From NCBI GenBank assembly GCA_947500545.1, contig CANMSO010000003.1, positions 558,001 to 622,000 on the forward strand: a DNA stretch of 64,000 nt. The letters run 5' to 3'. Every line of letters starts with the position of its first letter. The first letter of the stretch is position 1. Positions 51,784-62,285 of the stretch are shown here, in pieces. The DNA comes from an uncultured Aquimarina sp. (GTDB lineage: Bacteria; Bacteroidota; Bacteroidia; Flavobacteriales; Flavobacteriaceae). The notes beneath the pieces were generated by a model that searched no databases, had not been told where the DNA came from, and was given only the letters and a program-made list of their open reading frames with translations. Both the position numbers and the translations under genes were made by a program.

Positions 51784-52563
51784 TTATTTGATTTCGATAG
51801 CACAAAACGCAGCCACGTCTTCTTTGTTTAGTTTGAGTTCAATTGCACCTTCTGCATAAGAACTGATTTCGTATGGATTATAATAAAGAATCATTTCAGT
51901 TTCTGTAAAGCCAATATTTTCTGGGAGATTAAATTTGTCTTTTTCGAAAAAGAAACCGGTACTATTTATCGACTCATTTTCTGGAATATCATTTTGTTTT
52001 CTGAACTCTTTTTCTACAAAGTTTTCAAATTCAGTGTAGTTTTTAAATAATTCTTTGTTCGAAAGGCGTTTACCTGTTTTTGCATCAAGATTAATAAAAG
52101 ATACACCACCATAACCGTGGGCACCGCCAGTAAAAATATATGAGTCCATAGTTATTGAGATTATGGTTTTACATTGAAAACTTAAATCGCAATTAATACT
52201 AGCTTCATAAGGAATGGTTTCATCAGGAAATTCTTTGCTCATGTTCTGATATGAGCTATTAAATTGTTTTACCGCACTTTTTAGGGTTTCTTCGGATTGG
52301 TTTTCACCAACATTTAAAATAGCGCAGGCAACTCTTTCAATTTCGGTATTTATATTTTTTGAGATGGGATTATTATCTACAATCTGCAATAGATTTATCT
52401 CTAAGGATGCACAGTCGATATTTTGGCAATCAAGTAAGCTGTCTACTGCAAAATTTTGCTTTTCAAAAGTGAAAGATTCATTAGTGTTACAACTGTATAA
52501 ACCCATGAAAATCATGAGTAAAAAAAAGAACCTGAAAAAGGTGTTAGGTTTTGTGTTAATCAT
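51784..52563 (-). CDS. DUF3298/DUF4163-like lipoprotein
   Basis: 259 residues with a lipoprotein signal ending LYSCN (Cys25 region). The RsiV-like fold is indicated by the SITMDSYIFTGGAHGYGG block, followed by the INLDAKTGKRLSNKELF strand-turn typical of DUF4163/DUF3298. In Gram-positives this fold is in a sigma-factor regulator; here it is a free lipoprotein of unknown role. Divergent from the metB-like gene. Confidence 0.8.
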   Translation of the reverse strand: MINTKPNTFFRFFFLLMIFMGLYSCNTNESFTFEKQNFAVDSLLDCQNIDCASLEINLLQIVDNNPISKNINTEIERVACAILNVGENQSEETLKSAVKQFNSSYQNMSKEFPDETIPYEASINCDLSFQCKTIISITMDSYIFTGGAHGYGGVSFINLDAKTGKRLSNKELFKNYTEFENFVEKEFRKQNDIPENESINSTGFFFEKDKFNLPENIGFTETEMILYYNPYEISSYAEGAIELKLNKEDVAAFCAIEIK

Positions 52564-52609
52564 CTACTAAAAGGTATTCAATGAAATATGATTAGAACGA
52601 ATTAAATCT

Positions 52610-52617
52610 TACATTTG
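52610..52617 (+). promoter_or_regulatory. -7 promoter box for the trans-sulfuration gene
   Basis: TACATTTG, an exact match to TAnnTTTG, 62 bp before the start codon at 52680, which implies a 5' leader of about 55 nt. No -33 found. Confidence 0.45.
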
Positions 52618-52679
52618 TTCATGTTTTTAACATAAGAACGATCAAGTTAATTTTTTCTTGTTAAAAAATATAATAATTA

Positions 52680-53819
52680 ATGAAATTTAATACCAAAGCA
52701 ATTCACGGAGGCCAAGAACATGATCCAGCTTATGGTGCAGTAATGCCTCCAATATATCAAACATCAACATACGCTCAAAGTACTCCAGGAGGTCATAAAG
52801 GATTTGAGTACAGTAGAACACATAATCCCACCAGAAAAGCATTAGAAAACTCCCTGGCAAGTATAGAGAATGGAAAGTTTGGATTAGCATTTGGATCTGG
52901 GTTAGCGGCTATTGATGCAGTAATCAAATTGCTGAAGCCTGGTGATGAGGTAATCTCTACTAACGACTTATATGGAGGAACATATCGTTTGTTTACCAAG
53001 ATTTTTGAAGACTTTGGAATCAAGTTTCATTTTATCGGTATGCAAAACGCTGATAAAGTAGTCAATTATGTAAATGACAACACAAAATTGATCTGGGTAG
53101 AAACACCAACCAATCCCATGATGAATATTATCGATATCAAGGCAATTGCCAAAGTATCAAAAAAACACAATGTACTACTTGCAGTAGATAATACATTTGC
53201 AACTCCCTATCTGCAAAGACCTTTGGATCTGGGAGCAGATATCGTAATGCATAGCGCTACCAAATATATAGGAGGACATAGTGATTTGGTGATGGGAGCT
53301 TTGATTGTAAAAGATGAAGAAATTGCAGAACGCTTGTACTTTATACAAAATGCAAGTGGTGCCGTTTGTGGCCCACAAGATAGTTTTTTGGCACTAAGAG
53401 GAATCAAAACACTACATATTCGTATGCAAAGACATTGCGAAAATGGAGAAGCCATTGCTAAGTATTTAAGGAGCCATCCAAAAATTGAAAAAGTATACTG
53501 GCCTGGTTTTGAAGATCATCCTAATCATGACATTGCTGTTGCCCAAATGGATGGATTTGGCGGGATGATCTCTTTTGTCACCAAAGGAAGCGATTATGAT
53601 AAAGCCATTGAGATTGTTGAAAATCTGAAAATTTTTACGCTGGCAGAGTCGCTTGGTGGAGTAGAAAGTCTTGCGGGACACCCTGCAAGTATGACCCATG
53701 CATCTATACCAAAAGAAGAACGTGAGAAAACAGGAGTTGTTGATGCATTGATTAGATTAAGTGTAGGAATTGAAGATGTAGATGACCTAATTGCAGATCT
53801 TGAACAAGCGATTAAATAA
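52680..53819 (+). CDS. Cystathionine gamma-synthase/gamma-lyase family enzyme
   Basis: 379 residues of the Cys/Met metabolism PLP family. The PLP-binding Lys195 is in MHSATKYIGGHSD; other hallmarks are YSRTHNPTRKALE and PTNPMM. Members make or break cystathionine (synthase in methionine making, lyase in cysteine making), and sequence alone cannot tell which. The SLGGVESL-AGHPASMTHASI piece near residue 325 is shared by both. Followed after 103 bp by gdhA, with its own promoter. Confidence 0.9.
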   Translation: MKFNTKAIHGGQEHDPAYGAVMPPIYQTSTYAQSTPGGHKGFEYSRTHNPTRKALENSLASIENGKFGLAFGSGLAAIDAVIKLLKPGDEVISTNDLYGGTYRLFTKIFEDFGIKFHFIGMQNADKVVNYVNDNTKLIWVETPTNPMMNIIDIKAIAKVSKKHNVLLAVDNTFATPYLQRPLDLGADIVMHSATKYIGGHSDLVMGALIVKDEEIAERLYFIQNASGAVCGPQDSFLALRGIKTLHIRMQRHCENGEAIAKYLRSHPKIEKVYWPGFEDHPNHDIAVAQMDGFGGMISFVTKGSDYDKAIEIVENLKIFTLAESLGGVESLAGHPASMTHASIPKEEREKTGVVDALIRLSVGIEDVDDLIADLEQAIK

Positions 53820-53866
53820 CAGATTATTAAATTCAAAAAAATATAGATCAATTTTTAAGAATATCA

Positions 53867-53874
53867 TATATTTG
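53867..53874 (+). promoter_or_regulatory. -7 promoter box for gdhA
   Basis: TATATTTG, an exact TAnnTTTG match, 48 bp before the start codon at 53923, so gdhA probably has its own promoter. Confidence 0.5.
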
Positions 53875-53919
53875 ACGTAATATTTCAACCTTTAATTAAG
53901 AATCCATTAATTTGATTAA

Positions 53920-55266
<1,347 letters not shown>

Positions 55267-55295
55267 TAATAAATATAATATCAAGTTTGATAATC

Positions 55296-55329
55296 AAAAG
55301 CCATTCGAAATGAAACTCGAATGGCTTTT
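55296..55329 (+). terminator. Intrinsic terminator of gdhA
   Basis: A 13-bp perfect stem AAAAGCCATTCGA (55296-55308) with TCGAATGGCTTTT (55317-55329) and an 8-nt loop, ending in a run of six T. It begins 29 bp past the gdhA stop. Confidence 0.92.
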
Positions 55330-55349
55330 TTGGTTATTTTCGTGCTATT

Positions 55350-56069
55350 ATGATTGTCAATTCTCCTGCAATAGTGATACATGCTCTTCGATATGGTGAA
55401 GCAGACTTAATTGTCACGCTTTTCACCAAAACGGCAGGTTTGCGATCATATCTACAAAGAGGGGTGTTGAAATCAAAAAAAGGAAAAATACGTTCGTCGC
55501 TCTTTCAACCATTAATGCTTTTAGAAATAGAAGCTTTACACAAAAACAAAGGAACTCTAGAACGAATTAAAGACGCCAGGGTAGCAAAGCATTACACTAC
55601 TTTACATACTGATTTTGTAAAAAGCGCATTGGTTTTCTTCATCTCGGATGTGTTAAAAAATTCAATTCAGGAACAAGAAGCAAATGTAGACTTGTTTGAG
55701 TATATAGAAACTGCCTTACTCTGGCTGGATGCACATAATGAAATAGGGAATTTTCACATTACATTTCTCATAAAACTAACCCAATATTTGGGGTTTTTCC
55801 CAGATACATCTCAGACAGAACAGGAATACTTCAATATGGAAGAAGGTGTTTTTCAAGCGGCTAGTACTAATATATATTGTGTTAATGATACACATATATT
55901 ACAGTTTAAAGAGTTTTTGGGCACAACATTTGAGGAGAGTATGAATATCAAACTGTCAAAGACCACTAGAAGTGAGATTTTGGCTATGCTATTAGTATAT
56001 TTTGAGCTACATTTGCACGGTTTTAAGAAACCAAAATCACTTTCGGTTTTGAACGAAATTTTTAATTAA
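55350..56069 (+). CDS. recO: DNA repair protein RecO
   Basis: 239 residues. The N-terminal OB-fold is visible as SPAIVIHALRYGEADLIVTLFTKTAGLRSYLQRGV, followed by KGKIRSSLFQPLMLLEIE, and a helical C-terminal domain. RecO loads RecA onto SSB-coated gaps with RecR. The C-terminal zinc-binding cysteines of some RecO proteins are not visible, as expected for the Bacteroidota form. The TonB receptor gene begins 4 bp later, so they are probably one transcript. Confidence 0.9.
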   Translation: MIVNSPAIVIHALRYGEADLIVTLFTKTAGLRSYLQRGVLKSKKGKIRSSLFQPLMLLEIEALHKNKGTLERIKDARVAKHYTTLHTDFVKSALVFFISDVLKNSIQEQEANVDLFEYIETALLWLDAHNEIGNFHITFLIKLTQYLGFFPDTSQTEQEYFNMEEGVFQAASTNIYCVNDTHILQFKEFLGTTFEESMNIKLSKTTRSEILAMLLVYFELHLHGFKKPKSLSVLNEIFN

Positions 56070-56073
56070 GGTA

Positions 56074-58485
56074 ATGCGATTATTTACATCAATTATAATA
56101 CTCTTATTTTCTATTCATTTTGCAAGTGCACAGGAGGTAATCGTTAGAAGTAAAGCTTCTAACACTCCTTTGGTTCCGGGAGTGTTGATTGAAAACCAGG
56201 ATAAATCAAAAAATGCAGTCACAAATTTTGATGGAGTTGCAGATATATCTAAGTTTTCTAATAATGAAGTATTATACTTTACTCATGTCTCACACGAACC
56301 GTTTAACATCTCAAAATCAAATATACTTACAGGCGGAAACACTGTTTATCTAGAGGTTGATGAAAATCAACTCTCAGAAGTAGTTATTTCGGTTTCAAAA
56401 TGGGAACAGGATAAAAAAGATATTTCACAAAAAATAGTAAGTATCTCATCAGAAGATATTGCAATAGCTACACCACAAACTTCAGCAGATTTATTACAAA
56501 GTAGCGGACAAGTATTTATTCAAAAAAGCCAATTAGGAGGAGGGAGCCCAATAATAAGAGGGTTTTCTACCAACAGATTGTTATTGACAGTTGATGGAGT
56601 GCGAATGAACACGGCAATTTTTAGAGGAGGAAATGTACAAAACGTATTATCTGTAGATCCATTTACTGTAGATAGGACCGAGGTGATTTTAGGTCCTGGT
56701 TCTGTTGTTTATGGTAGTGATGCCGTGGGAGGAGTGATGAATTTTTACACCGCACAACCTAAGTTTGCACTTACAGGTGAAAGCAAGTTTAGTGGTAATG
56801 CAGTAGCAAGATATGCAAGTGCCAGTAATGAAATGACGGGCCATATAGATTTTAATATAGGTCTAGAAAAGTGGGCTTTTTTGACCAGTGTAAGTTATAC
56901 CGATTTTGATGACTTGAAAATGGGAAGTCATGGTCCCGATGATTACTTGCGAAACGAATTTGCAGAAACCATAAATGGGCAAGATGTGGTTGTGCAAAAT
57001 GAAGATCCAGAGAAACAGGTTTTTACCGGCTACGATCAAATAAACCTTTTACAGAAAGTACATTTCATGCCTAATGAAAAATGGGATTTTAATCTAGGAC
57101 TCATGTATACAACTACTTCTGATTTTCCTAGATATGATCGTTTGATTAGAAGAGAAGATGGAAGTCTAAGGTCTGCAGAGTGGTACTACGGGCCACAAAG
57201 ATGGGGTATGAGTAATCTTCAGGTGTCTCATAAATCCAATGGCAATCTCTATGATAAAATGAAGATTACTGGGGCTTATCAGTTTTTTGAAGAAAGTAGA
57301 AATGATCGAGATTTTGGAAGTGATGTTTTATCAAGAACCCAAGAACAAGTAGATGTGTACTCTTTAAACCTAGATTTTGAAAAAGAGTTTAATCCAAAAA
57401 CATCACTGTATTATGGTTTAGAATACATTTTGAATAATGTGTTTTCTGATGGATCAGAATTTAATACTACTACTGGTGAAGCGGTAGAAGCACCTTCTAG
57501 ATATCCCGATGGTTCTACCTGGCAGTCTATTGCTGCTTATGCAAGTATTAAAAATAAGTTTAGCGAAAAACTGAGGTTTCAAGGAGGGTTACGTTATAAC
57601 AGGATAATTCTGTATTCAGAATTTGACAATGATTTTTTTGATTTTCCTTTTGATGAAGCAAATATAGATACCGATGCAGTAACAGGAACTGCAGGATTAA
57701 GCTGGCTCCCTAACGATTTTTTACAATGGAAATTAAACTTTTCAACAGCATTTAGAGCACCAAATATTGATGATGTAGGTAAAATTTTTGATTCAGAACC
57801 TGGTTCGGTCGTGGTTCCAAATCCAGATTTAAGACCAGAATATGCGTATAATGGTGAGCTTGGACTTAGTGCAAATGTAGGTGCTAATTTCTCTGTTGAT
57901 TTGGCGACCTACTATACCTATTTGGATAATGCATTAGTGCGTAGAGATTTTAGTCTTAATGGTGAAACTCAAATCGAATTTGGAGGAGAGTTAAGTAACG
58001 TACAAGCTATTCAAAATGCGGCAAGAGCTAGAATTTATGGTTTTGAAGCAGGTATTACGTATGAGTTTGCAAAGTACTTTAAACTTGCCTCGCAATATAC
58101 TTTTGTAGGAGGAGAAGAAGAGCTAGATGATGGGGTAACAACGCCATCAAGACATGTATCACCACAATTTGGAAATACACGTTTTACGTTCACTTCCAAA
58201 AAATTGACCCTTGATGCATTTGCCGTATATAATGGGCAGTTTGATTTTGAAGATTTAGCACCTTCTCAACAAAATAACGCCTTTTTATATGCCAGCGATG
58301 AAAACGGTGATCCATACTCACCATCATGGTATACGCTTAATTTAAGAACACAATATCAAATTACAGATAAGATCAAAGGGATTTTATCTGTCGAAAATAT
58401 TACTGATCAACGATATAGACCGTATTCTTCTGGTGTGGCTGCCGCAGGAAGAAATTTTATAATGTCACTAAAGTATACTCTTTAA
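56074..58485 (+). CDS. TonB-dependent outer-membrane receptor
   Basis: 803 residues. A signal peptide ends at ASAQE. A short carboxypeptidase-like N-terminal domain (about residues 22-100) comes next. Then comes the plug domain, with DLLQSSGQVFIQKSQLGG, IRGFSTNRLLLTVDGVRMN and VILGPGSVVYGSDAVGGVM. A 22-strand-type barrel ends with GRNFIMSLKYTL. The plug resembles receptors for hemin/hemoglobin or similar ligands, but no ligand can be named. It follows recO by 4 bp, and the HAD gene begins a few bases after its stop, all on one strand. Confidence 0.9.
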   Translation: MRLFTSIIILLFSIHFASAQEVIVRSKASNTPLVPGVLIENQDKSKNAVTNFDGVADISKFSNNEVLYFTHVSHEPFNISKSNILTGGNTVYLEVDENQLSEVVISVSKWEQDKKDISQKIVSISSEDIAIATPQTSADLLQSSGQVFIQKSQLGGGSPIIRGFSTNRLLLTVDGVRMNTAIFRGGNVQNVLSVDPFTVDRTEVILGPGSVVYGSDAVGGVMNFYTAQPKFALTGESKFSGNAVARYASASNEMTGHIDFNIGLEKWAFLTSVSYTDFDDLKMGSHGPDDYLRNEFAETINGQDVVVQNEDPEKQVFTGYDQINLLQKVHFMPNEKWDFNLGLMYTTTSDFPRYDRLIRREDGSLRSAEWYYGPQRWGMSNLQVSHKSNGNLYDKMKITGAYQFFEESRNDRDFGSDVLSRTQEQVDVYSLNLDFEKEFNPKTSLYYGLEYILNNVFSDGSEFNTTTGEAVEAPSRYPDGSTWQSIAAYASIKNKFSEKLRFQGGLRYNRIILYSEFDNDFFDFPFDEANIDTDAVTGTAGLSWLPNDFLQWKLNFSTAFRAPNIDDVGKIFDSEPGSVVVPNPDLRPEYAYNGELGLSANVGANFSVDLATYYTYLDNALVRRDFSLNGETQIEFGGELSNVQAIQNAARARIYGFEAGITYEFAKYFKLASQYTFVGGEEELDDGVTTPSRHVSPQFGNTRFTFTSKKLTLDAFAVYNGQFDFEDLAPSQQNNAFLYASDENGDPYSPSWYTLNLRTQYQITDKIKGILSVENITDQRYRPYSSGVAAAGRNFIMSLKYTL

Positions 58486-58494
58486 TTATTTTTT

Positions 58495-59148
58495 CTGAAA
58501 AACAAACTCTTCATATTCGACATAGATGGAACACTTACTGATAGTGTACCCATGTATTTGATTTCGGTTACAAAATCTTTAGCCTCACTTGGGATTGTAG
58601 ATATAGATACCGATTATAATAATTATAAACACCATACCGATAGTTATGCGCTACGTTATAATTATGAACGCAATTTTGAAACTCCTTTCCCTAACAACTT
58701 ACTAGATGATTTTGAAGCTAATTTGGTACATCAAATGAGTTTATTTGATCCGGTAAAGGAAATTGAAGGAGCTAAATCTCTTATTCAGTTTTTTAGAGAA
58801 AATCAGGTTTCATTTTGCTTTGCTACTGGCGCTTTACCAAAACCGGCTAAGATCAAACTGGATCAGTGTGATATATGGTATGACGAACGTTTGCTGGCTA
58901 CCTCAAAGACACATGAATCAAGAGAAGGTTTTGTAACCGATGCAATTGAGAGAGCAAAAGGTTATTATGCTAAGAGCGAATTTGATCAAATAATATCTGT
59001 AGGTGATGGTCTATGGGATTTGAAAACTGCTCAAAACTTATCCCTTGATTTTGTGGGGATAGGAGATAGAAACAAGAAAAAACTGTTGACTCATGGAGCC
59101 AAAAACTGCTTCACCGATTTAGAAGAATTTAAGCGTACTTTGATCTAG
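58495..59148 (+). CDS. HAD-family phosphatase with a non-AUG start
   Basis: The HAD motif I, FDIDGT, with nucleophile Asp and acid Asp two residues apart, is encoded upstream of the first ATG (58552), so that ATG cannot be the true start. The only likely start between the TonB stop (58483-58485, which is in the same frame) and motif I is CTG at 58495, giving 217 residues (Asp9 and Asp11 by that count). A TTA/TTT start or an upstream base error are alternatives. Motif IV is VGDGLWDLKTA near residue 165, and a cap domain follows motif I, as in phosphoglycolate-phosphatase-like proteins. The substrate is unknown. Its stop shares a palindromic CTAG with the convergent gene. Confidence 0.7.
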   Translation: MKNKLFIFDIDGTLTDSVPMYLISVTKSLASLGIVDIDTDYNNYKHHTDSYALRYNYERNFETPFPNNLLDDFEANLVHQMSLFDPVKEIEGAKSLIQFFRENQVSFCFATGALPKPAKIKLDQCDIWYDERLLATSKTHESREGFVTDAIERAKGYYAKSEFDQIISVGDGLWDLKTAQNLSLDFVGIGDRNKKKLLTHGAKNCFTDLEEFKRTLI

Positions 59149-59666
59149 TTTTTATTAGACCTTAATTTGCTCATCAAATCGGTATCAAATTTTTCTTTAA
59201 GTTTAGTTATCTCGGTTACATTGTCGTTGGGGATAGCAATTGATAACACATAGTGTTTTATTTTCCATCCGTTTTCAGTTTTTTGTAAAACACCACTTCC
59301 ACGGCAAATACCCATTTGTGTATCAAGTAGTTCGTCAAACCAGGCTAAATCTGCGTTGTCACTCACAAAAATGTTTCTCTCCAAGTCAGAAAAACTCCAT
59401 GCCTTTCCTTTGTCAAAATATGGTTTCGAAAATGCTTTAAAATCAGTGCAATTCCAATTTTCAGTAGGGTCGGTTCCTATAAAGATGGCGTCTTCTGTCA
59501 TAAGGCCAAAGTATGCATCAAAATTTGCATCTGCCGCCGCTTTATGCCATTGTTGTATAACGGTATTAATTTCGTTTTTTTGCTGGGCAAAGCAACAACT
59601 ACAAAATAATACGAAGAAGGATAGCGCTAGTTTTTGCATGGCTTTATATAGTTTAGTTTTCTTCAT
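59145..59666 (-). CDS. Exported SnoaL/DUF4440-like protein
   Basis: 173 residues with a signal peptide (FCSCCFAQQ). The NTF2-like SnoaL pattern is visible: VIQQWHKAAADANFDAYFGLMTEDAIFIGTD and a C-terminal GWKIKHYVLS strand. The cavity residues and any ligand cannot be judged. It overlaps the upstream lipoprotein gene by 14 bp on the same strand and shares a CTAG stop with the convergent HAD gene. Related domains occur in the 28945 protein. Confidence 0.75.
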   Translation of the reverse strand: MKKTKLYKAMQKLALSFFVLFCSCCFAQQKNEINTVIQQWHKAAADANFDAYFGLMTEDAIFIGTDPTENWNCTDFKAFSKPYFDKGKAWSFSDLERNIFVSDNADLAWFDELLDTQMGICRGSGVLQKTENGWKIKHYVLSIAIPNDNVTEITKLKEKFDTDLMSKLRSNKN

Positions 59667-60192
59667 CTTCTAAATCCCTTAATAATTCTTTTTCTATATT
59701 TTCTGGGATGGCTAATGACAGTTCATTTAACTGAATAACCAGGCTGTTGTAGGCTTTTATTAAACGCATATTTGCCGCCAGAACCTTTTCTGGTTCAATG
59801 TTTTTCCTTGCAGATATTTGTTTTAGCAAACCTGATTCTGTAAGCAAAATAGTTATTCGGGAATTAATAGTATTAACGTTTAAATCTTCGGATAAATTTT
59901 CTTCGAAAGTTTGGATCAGAACATCTAGAGTGTCGGCATATTTCTTGACATAAAAAGGGTTGGCATCTCTTAGGGAACTCATCATGGTTTTAAGGTTTTG
60001 GAAATCCTCAAAAGTTTCAAGGTCTTTTTTCGCATCTGGTGATAATTTTAAAAGATCTAATGTAATCTTCTCTTTAGAAAGGCTATCTAATTGTATTGTA
60101 GTTTTTGTTTCCTGGTTGGTGGAGGCACTTTCATTTTTACATCCAATGCAAATAAGTATAACTCCAAGAAAAAAAAGTCGAGACAAGTTCAT
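59653..60192 (-). CDS. Lipoprotein of unknown function
   Basis: 179 residues with a lipoprotein signal ending ILICIGC (Cys about 18). The mature part is helical and charged, with a DLLKLSPDAKKDLETFEDFQNLKTMMSSL stretch (about residues 48-75) and no recognised fold. It overlaps the SnoaL-like gene by 14 bp, so both are probably made from one transcript with the -7 box at 60215. Confidence 0.65.
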   Translation of the reverse strand: MNLSRLFFLGVILICIGCKNESASTNQETKTTIQLDSLSKEKITLDLLKLSPDAKKDLETFEDFQNLKTMMSSLRDANPFYVKKYADTLDVLIQTFEENLSEDLNVNTINSRITILLTESGLLKQISARKNIEPEKVLAANMRLIKAYNSLVIQLNELSLAIPENIEKELLRDLEDEEN

Positions 60193-60214
60193 CGTTTTTT
60201 TATTAGTAAGGACT

Positions 60215-60222
60215 CAAAAATA
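60215..60222 (-). promoter_or_regulatory. -7 promoter box for the lipoprotein/SnoaL-like pair
   Basis: On the minus strand this reads TATTTTTG, an exact TAnnTTTG match, 23 bp before the start codon at 60192. No -33 found. Confidence 0.45.
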
Positions 60223-60268
60223 GGGTATTTATGGCAATTGAATTTCTACGATTACAAAAAAAACAAAA

Positions 60269-60298
60269 AGACCTCAGGAAGATTTCTACCTGAGGTCT
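60269..60298 (-). terminator. Orphan intrinsic terminator hairpin
   Basis: A perfect 10-bp stem AGACCTCAGG/CCTGAGGTCT (60269-60278 with 60289-60298) with a 10-nt loop. On the minus strand a T-rich tract follows at once. No annotated minus-strand gene ends upstream of it, so it may terminate an unseen RNA or act as an insulator before the lipoprotein promoter. Confidence 0.7.
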
Positions 60299-60692
60299 GA
60301 CAAATGCATAAGTTAAGATTAAGGTTCGGGAGGTAGTTTACACATAATATCGAGTGAATTTTCATGAAAATACCCTAAAATAGCAGTAACTGCTTGCAGA
60401 TTGTTTTCATTTTAGTTGAGTTTGTGTTCTTTAAAATATTATGTACGCATAGTAAACGCAATCCGAATTGAATAGTATTTTCTTTGCTAAAAATTAACAC
60501 TTTTTAAGTACATCTTAAGTTTTGAGGGGATTCCGTAATATAAAAGGAAATCGCAGTAAATATTCTGGTTTTTAATCATGTATTTCAACGTAAATCATCA
60601 CAAACTAATTTTTCAATTTTGAATACTAGGTAGTTGCATTTATATATAGTTGAAATAATTCCTATATATTTAAGCATCAAAACACATAAATC

Positions 60693-62273
60693 ATGGGCAT
60701 ACTTTCCTTTTTAGGCTTCACCTTACTTGTGGGGATTATTTCTTATTTGGCTACCAGAAAAACAGACGAAAACACATCAGACGGATATTTTTTGGGTGGC
60801 AGAAGCCTTACCGGCGTGGTCATTGCGGGATCGTTATTGCTTACTAACCTGTCTACAGAACAAATAGTTGGTCTTAATGGTCAAGCGTTTACCGAAGGTA
60901 TTCTGGTGATGGCCTGGGAGACCCTTGCGGCAATAGCCATGGTGATTACAGCTGTGTTTTTGCTACCAAGATACCTTAAAGGCGGGATTACGACCGTTCC
61001 GCAATTTTTAGAACGACGATATGATACCACTACTAAGGCAATCACTTCGGGATTGTTTCTTACAGGTTATGTTGTTGTATTTCTTCCAATAGTGTTGTAT
61101 TCTGGATCATTAGCCATAAGTACCATGTTTGATATCCCCGAGTTATTAAATGTATCAAAGCCTATGTCTATTTGGATTTGTGTTTTTGGTATTGGGATTA
61201 CGGGATCCATTTATGCGATTTTTGGTGGACTAAAAGCAGTTGCAGTTTCGGATACCATTAATGCTGTTGGATTATTGATTGGTGGAATTATGATTCCGGT
61301 ATTTGGATTACTTGAGATAGGGGATGGAAGTATTGGTAACGGATTGACAACACTATTTAATGATAATCCAGAGAAATTTGATTCTATTGGATCAAGTGAA
61401 GCTTCAGTACCTTTTGCAACTATTTTTACGGGTATGATGCTTGTACAATTATTTTATTGGGGGACTAATCAGGCTATTATCCAGAGAGCGCTTGGGGCAA
61501 AAAATCTAAAAGAAGGTCAGAAAGGACTGCTGTTAGCATCTTTTATTAAGATTTTAGGGCCACTTATTGTTGTATTACCTGGTGTAATTGCATTTCACAT
61601 GTTTGGGGATACTCTAACTAACCCAGATGAAGCATATCCTACTTTGGTAAGCAAAGTGTTACCTTTATCATTAGTTGGATTTTTTGCAGCAGTATTGTTT
61701 GGTGCAATTTTAAGTTCATTTAATAGTGCGTTAAACAGTTCAGTTACGTTGTTCGGGATTGATATTTATAAAGAATACATTAACAAAGAAGCCTCAGAAA
61801 GACAAATTGTAAAAGCGGGAAAATTATTTGGGATTGTCTTAGCACTTCTGGCAATGTTCATAGCTCCATTTATAGCCAATGCTCCAGATGGATTATTTGG
61901 ATATCTTCAACAAGTAAATGGTTGTTATAGTATACCAATCTTAACGATTATAGTTGTGGGTTATTTGACCAAAAAAGTTCCTGCAATAGCAGCAAAAATT
62001 GCTATTCTTTCGGGAGCGGTATTGTATTTAATTTATGTTGTTTTGGACGCAACGATTATGAAAGGCCAGTTCCCACATTTCTTACATGTGATGGCGATCC
62101 TTTTTGTACTCAATATTGCAATTATGCTGATCATTGGTAAATTTTACCCGAGAGAAACTGCATATGAGCAGCAGTATACTCAAGAAGTAGATATCACACC
62201 CTGGAAAAGTGTTAAGGTTGTTGGAGCAGCAGTATGTATCATCGTGATAGGAATCTATATTTATTTCTCATAA
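60693..62273 (+). CDS. Sodium:solute symporter (SSS family)
   Basis: 526 residues with about fourteen membrane helices. The SSS features are SDGYFLGGRSLTGVVIAGSLL in helix 1 and TEQIVGLNGQAFTEGI, ITTVPQFLERRYD and GGLKAVAVSDT further on. The length and these motifs resemble YidK-like sugar/solute symporters. It imports a solute with Na+; the substrate is probably a sugar or organic acid but is not readable. An AraC gene begins 12 bp later and may be co-transcribed. Confidence 0.9.
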   Translation: MGILSFLGFTLLVGIISYLATRKTDENTSDGYFLGGRSLTGVVIAGSLLLTNLSTEQIVGLNGQAFTEGILVMAWETLAAIAMVITAVFLLPRYLKGGITTVPQFLERRYDTTTKAITSGLFLTGYVVVFLPIVLYSGSLAISTMFDIPELLNVSKPMSIWICVFGIGITGSIYAIFGGLKAVAVSDTINAVGLLIGGIMIPVFGLLEIGDGSIGNGLTTLFNDNPEKFDSIGSSEASVPFATIFTGMMLVQLFYWGTNQAIIQRALGAKNLKEGQKGLLLASFIKILGPLIVVLPGVIAFHMFGDTLTNPDEAYPTLVSKVLPLSLVGFFAAVLFGAILSSFNSALNSSVTLFGIDIYKEYINKEASERQIVKAGKLFGIVLALLAMFIAPFIANAPDGLFGYLQQVNGCYSIPILTIIVVGYLTKKVPAIAAKIAILSGAVLYLIYVVLDATIMKGQFPHFLHVMAILFVLNIAIMLIIGKFYPRETAYEQQYTQEVDITPWKSVKVVGAAVCIIVIGIYIYFS

Positions 62274-62285
62274 GTCAATACTCTT

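Larger units (their letters stand above)
60193..60692. other. 500-bp intergenic region with an orphan terminator hairpin
   Basis: Between the lipoprotein gene (-) and the symporter gene (+). It holds a -7 box for the lipoprotein at 60215 and a perfect hairpin at 60269-60298 that suits the minus strand. The rest (60300-60690) is AT-rich with no gene or exact promoter that I would call. Confidence 0.5.
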
